Positions 41,780 through 43,849 of a DNA stretch of 43,849 nucleotides are shown in pieces. Source of the DNA: JAKZSU01 sp047517485 (GTDB lineage: Bacteria > Pseudomonadota > Alphaproteobacteria > UBA7887). The translations under genes were made by a program, and so were the position numbers. Numbering within the stretch: the first letter of the stretch is position 1; each line of letters starts with the position of its first letter. The stretch lies in contig JAKZSU010000041.1 in assembly GCA_047517485.1 (NCBI GenBank), positions 1 through 43,849 on the forward strand, read 5' to 3'. The notes under the pieces are model-generated. The model had not been told where the DNA came from. It saw nothing but the letters and a program-made list of their open reading frames with translations, and ran no database searches.

Positions 41780-43640
41780 CTAGAGGCAGGCTGCGTTATT
41801 AGTCGGCGACATATCCTCATCCCACGAGAGGCCCGATGCCGACAAGGCGTCGACGGTGGTGGTGGTGAAGCACGTGCCGGGTCCCGGCGCATTGTGCCAG
41901 GTGAATACCACGTCGCCAGTCGCCGATGTCACGCCGCTTCCCGAAGCCGAAGGTCCGCCACCATCGACCGTGATCGTGATCGATACCGATGCCCCTTCGA
42001 CCAGGTCGCCGAGGCTGTCGACAACGCTCACGGTCACGTCGAGATGCTTGTTGGCGTTCCTACCGCCATGGCGCCCGTAAGCGATCAGAGAGGCGGAGAC
42101 CCCGGCCGCCACCGAGTTGTATACCGTAACGTCGAAACCGGTCGGGTCTTCGGTCGTCAGCCCGACACCGTCGGTCGCGATCGCGGTGACATTATAGGCT
42201 CCATTGTCAACGCCCGTGGTGTCCCAGTCGATCGACCATCCGCCACCGCTGGATCCGTCAACGCCGATGCTCTGGCCGTTGGCGAAGAATTCGACCTGCG
42301 CGACGCCACTACCCAAACCGTCGCCGGCGGTGGCGGACACTTCTTGGTTGCCGGACACCGTCGCGGGCGGTGCCGGTAGCGCCTCCACTGTCACCGTCGG
42401 CGCGGTATTGTCGACGGTCACGTTGATCGCCGCGCTCGGCGTCAGTTGCCCAGAATTATCCGTCGCATCCGCGCTAATCGAAACCGGTGTGCCGTCACTC
42501 GGCCCCCTGCTGTCCCACGATGCCGTCCACACCCCACCGCCAGCGTCTGTTCCCGGGATGGGAGGGCTACCTTCGACGATAAACACGACGCTATCGACTG
42601 CGCCATCGTCACTCGCATCGGCGGCTAATGCCACCAAATCGCCGGTGACATATACGCTGTTGCTCGGCGCGGTCATACTTACCGTGGGAAATTCGTCGTC
42701 ATTGTCGACCGTGACCGTGGTCGACGCGCTCGTGGTTGGTTACGCGGCGTCGTCGGTGGCGCGCGCGGTGATCGTATGATCGCCATCGGCGACCGAATTG
42801 CTGTCCCACGACGCCGTCCACACACCACCGCCGGCGTCTGATCCTGGGATGGGAGTGCCACCATCGACAATAAACTCGACCGACACCACCGCGCTATCGT
42901 CACCGGCTGTGGCGCTTAGCGGCACGGGGTTTCCGGAAACCGTCGCACCGTCGGCCGGCGCGGTCATGTTCACCGTCGGCGGCAAGTCGGTACCTACGAG
43001 CGATACATTACCGTCGACCACCAGTGCATAGGGATGTGACCCGCCTTCCGGAAGAGCGGCGGCACAAACCGTGACAGTCGACGTGCCGGCGCTTGGGAAT
43101 TGGATGTAAACGTTCTCGACATTATTGACGACGTCGGCAGCGCCGCCGGTCGTTGACCATCCACCCGAAAAATCATTGCCGAGATACGTATCGCTGCCAT
43201 TCTCCACTGTAAGATCAAGGTCGTTGACCAGGTTGACGGCCGCCGCTTCGGATGACGGTCGGTCGCTCCAGACCAGAGTCACTTTGAATGGCGAGCCGAC
43301 CGCGACCACATAGTCGTGCATCGTGCAATTGCCTAACCCGGCAGCCGCGATCCCGGCGCCTTCGTCGACGTAGACATGGCTGCGGTCGGTGGCGGCGGCG
43401 AGATCGATGCGGCCCCATCCCTCGTGCATATTGGGAATCGGGAAGTCGTTATCGTCGACGCCATCATTGTTCTCGTCGAGCAGATCGTAGGCCGAGTTGA
43501 TCAGCGTCGCCTTGACCAAGGCGGCACTCGCACTGAGCCCGTCGGTGTCCTGTATAGAAATCGCGCACGACCGCCGCCGCGCCCGCCGCGAGCGGGTTCG
43601 CCATCGACGTGCCACCCATATACTTGTCCCGGATTTCCCA
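41780..43640 (-). pseudogene. subtilisin-like (S8) serine protease with Ig-like repeats, disrupted
   Basis: The surviving part of a large secreted protease. The catalytic Ser motif GTSMANPLAAGAAAVVRDFY, shortened here to GTSMANP with Ser codon at 43605-43607, is in one frame. Near 43555 the coding continues in another frame (DGLSASAALVKATLINSAYD, then EGWGRIDLAAA), so one base has been gained or lost. A P/proprotein-like beta domain follows, then three Ig-like repeats (PTVNMTAPADG, PTVSMTAPSNS, PTVTVEALPAP) and a C-terminal beta domain ending NNAACL. An in-frame TAA at 42740-42742 separates repeat 1 from repeat 2. The Asp and His parts of the catalytic triad are missing because sequence upstream of about 43640 is IS1380-type DNA. 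The left boundary with the IS is approximate. Confidence 0.8.
42510..42880. repeat. 80-bp diverged direct repeat within Ig-like domains
   Basis: Copies at 42510-42589 and 42801-42880 are of equal length and largely identical at DNA level, both encoding the SPxPG-D-AGGGVWTASWDS edge of an Ig-like repeat. They reflect duplication of the domain and could promote slippage or recombination. Confidence 0.75.
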
Positions 43641-43849
43641 GATAGATAACAATTCCACATACTTTGGACGCCGATTCTGATATAAAAATAAATACATTGA
43701 GGCGATACAGGGGGCTCGGTAATGGCGTACCCGATGGGTGAAGCGAAACCGGAGCCTCTTCGGGTCGATTTCGACTGTCGCCTGAAGCTGGAATTCCCCG
43801 GCAGCAAGATCACCTCGGACGCTGGCCTACTGGCCTACCGCGAGCTGGA
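43641..43849 (+). mobile_element. IS1380-family insertion sequence, left end (partial)
   Basis: DNA upstream of the protease Ser motif no longer encodes protease and instead leads to an IS1380-type transposase start. The left inverted repeat is not certain; the CCCGGATTTCC segment near 43626-43636 may be part of it. The element continues beyond the window. Confidence 0.7.
43722..43849 (+). CDS. IS1380-family transposase, N-terminal fragment
   Basis: The first 42 codons of a transposase running off the right edge. After a variable start the reading is LKLEFPGSKITSDAGLLAYREL, quoted here only as GSKITSDAGLLAYREL, which is the conserved opening of IS1380-family DDE transposases. The gene is opposed to and upstream of the protease remnant. 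It is incomplete because of the window end, not because of mutation seen here. Confidence 0.88.
   Translation, partial: MAYPMGEAKPEPLRVDFDCRLKLEFPGSKITSDAGLLAYREL

Noticed and set aside
41780..43640. Protease as two separate functional genes split at 42740
   Set aside because: Same frame, continuous Ig-like repeats on both sides of the stop, and no start signal after it.

Overview
The window is GC-rich chromosomal DNA with densely packed genes. It most resembles an alphaproteobacterium, probably of the Rhodospirillales type. The reasons are the strong G/C preference at third codon positions, the lysA-lptM-argH block with a TlpA-like gene opposite it and a TIGR02302/DUF4175 gene beside it, an ftsEX operon next to an MJ0042 zinc-ribbon gene, and a ThrH-type HAD phosphatase. 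The taxonomic call is inference; no rRNA or other decisive marker is present.

Layout. 1-8.3 kb: a membrane-anchored diheme cytochrome c; an opposing operon (secreted Cys-containing protein, HupE/UreJ-like protein, DOPA-4,5-dioxygenase-like protein); an orphan Tat-exported TRAP solute-binding protein; a ChaN-PDZ protein followed by an M1-like metallopeptidase; and a degenerate GGDEF protein. 8.3-12.7 kb: polyamine genes speD and speE, an OsmC-like gene, a 162-bp palindromic (MITE-like) element and a polytopic membrane protein with a spermidine-synthase-like domain. 12.7-13.7 kb: tRNA-Gly(CCC) with a clear promoter, then an AT-richer patch with a compact run of three small reading frames ending in a hairpin. 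13.7-19.3 kb: a GlcG/HbpS-like protein, a peptide deformylase, a GST, a radical SAM protein, apaG, folE and trkH. 19.3-28.8 kb (minus strand): a five-gene peptide/nickel-type ABC importer followed directly by an RND efflux pump (adaptor plus inner-membrane pump). 28.8-34.3 kb: argE-like deacetylase; the operon ftsE-ftsX-ydcF-like-plsC; the zinc-ribbon protein; a small secreted protein. 34.3-41.6 kb: DUF4175 protein, lysA, lptM, argH, a TlpA-like thioredoxin, a second GST and thrH. 41.7-43.85 kb: a decayed subtilisin-like serine protease with Ig-like repeats. It has a frameshift and an in-frame stop, and its 5' side is replaced by the start of an IS1380-family insertion sequence whose transposase runs off the right edge.

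How the genes fit together. Most of the window is housekeeping: amino-acid synthesis (argH, lysA, argE, thrH), polyamines (speD, speE), cofactors (folE), division and envelope (ftsEX, plsC, lptM) and transport. Co-directional genes commonly overlap by ATGA or GTGA, so translational coupling is the rule. Eight opposed pairs of protein genes end within 7 bp of each other or overlap, leaving no room for ordinary terminators. The accessory parts are the 162-bp palindrome, the small-ORF cassette beside tRNA-Gly, and the IS-disrupted protease at the right edge. I found no CRISPR array, rRNA or complete prophage. The best candidates for something undescribed are the three-ORF cassette at 13.05-13.65 kb and the palindromic element at 10.2 kb.
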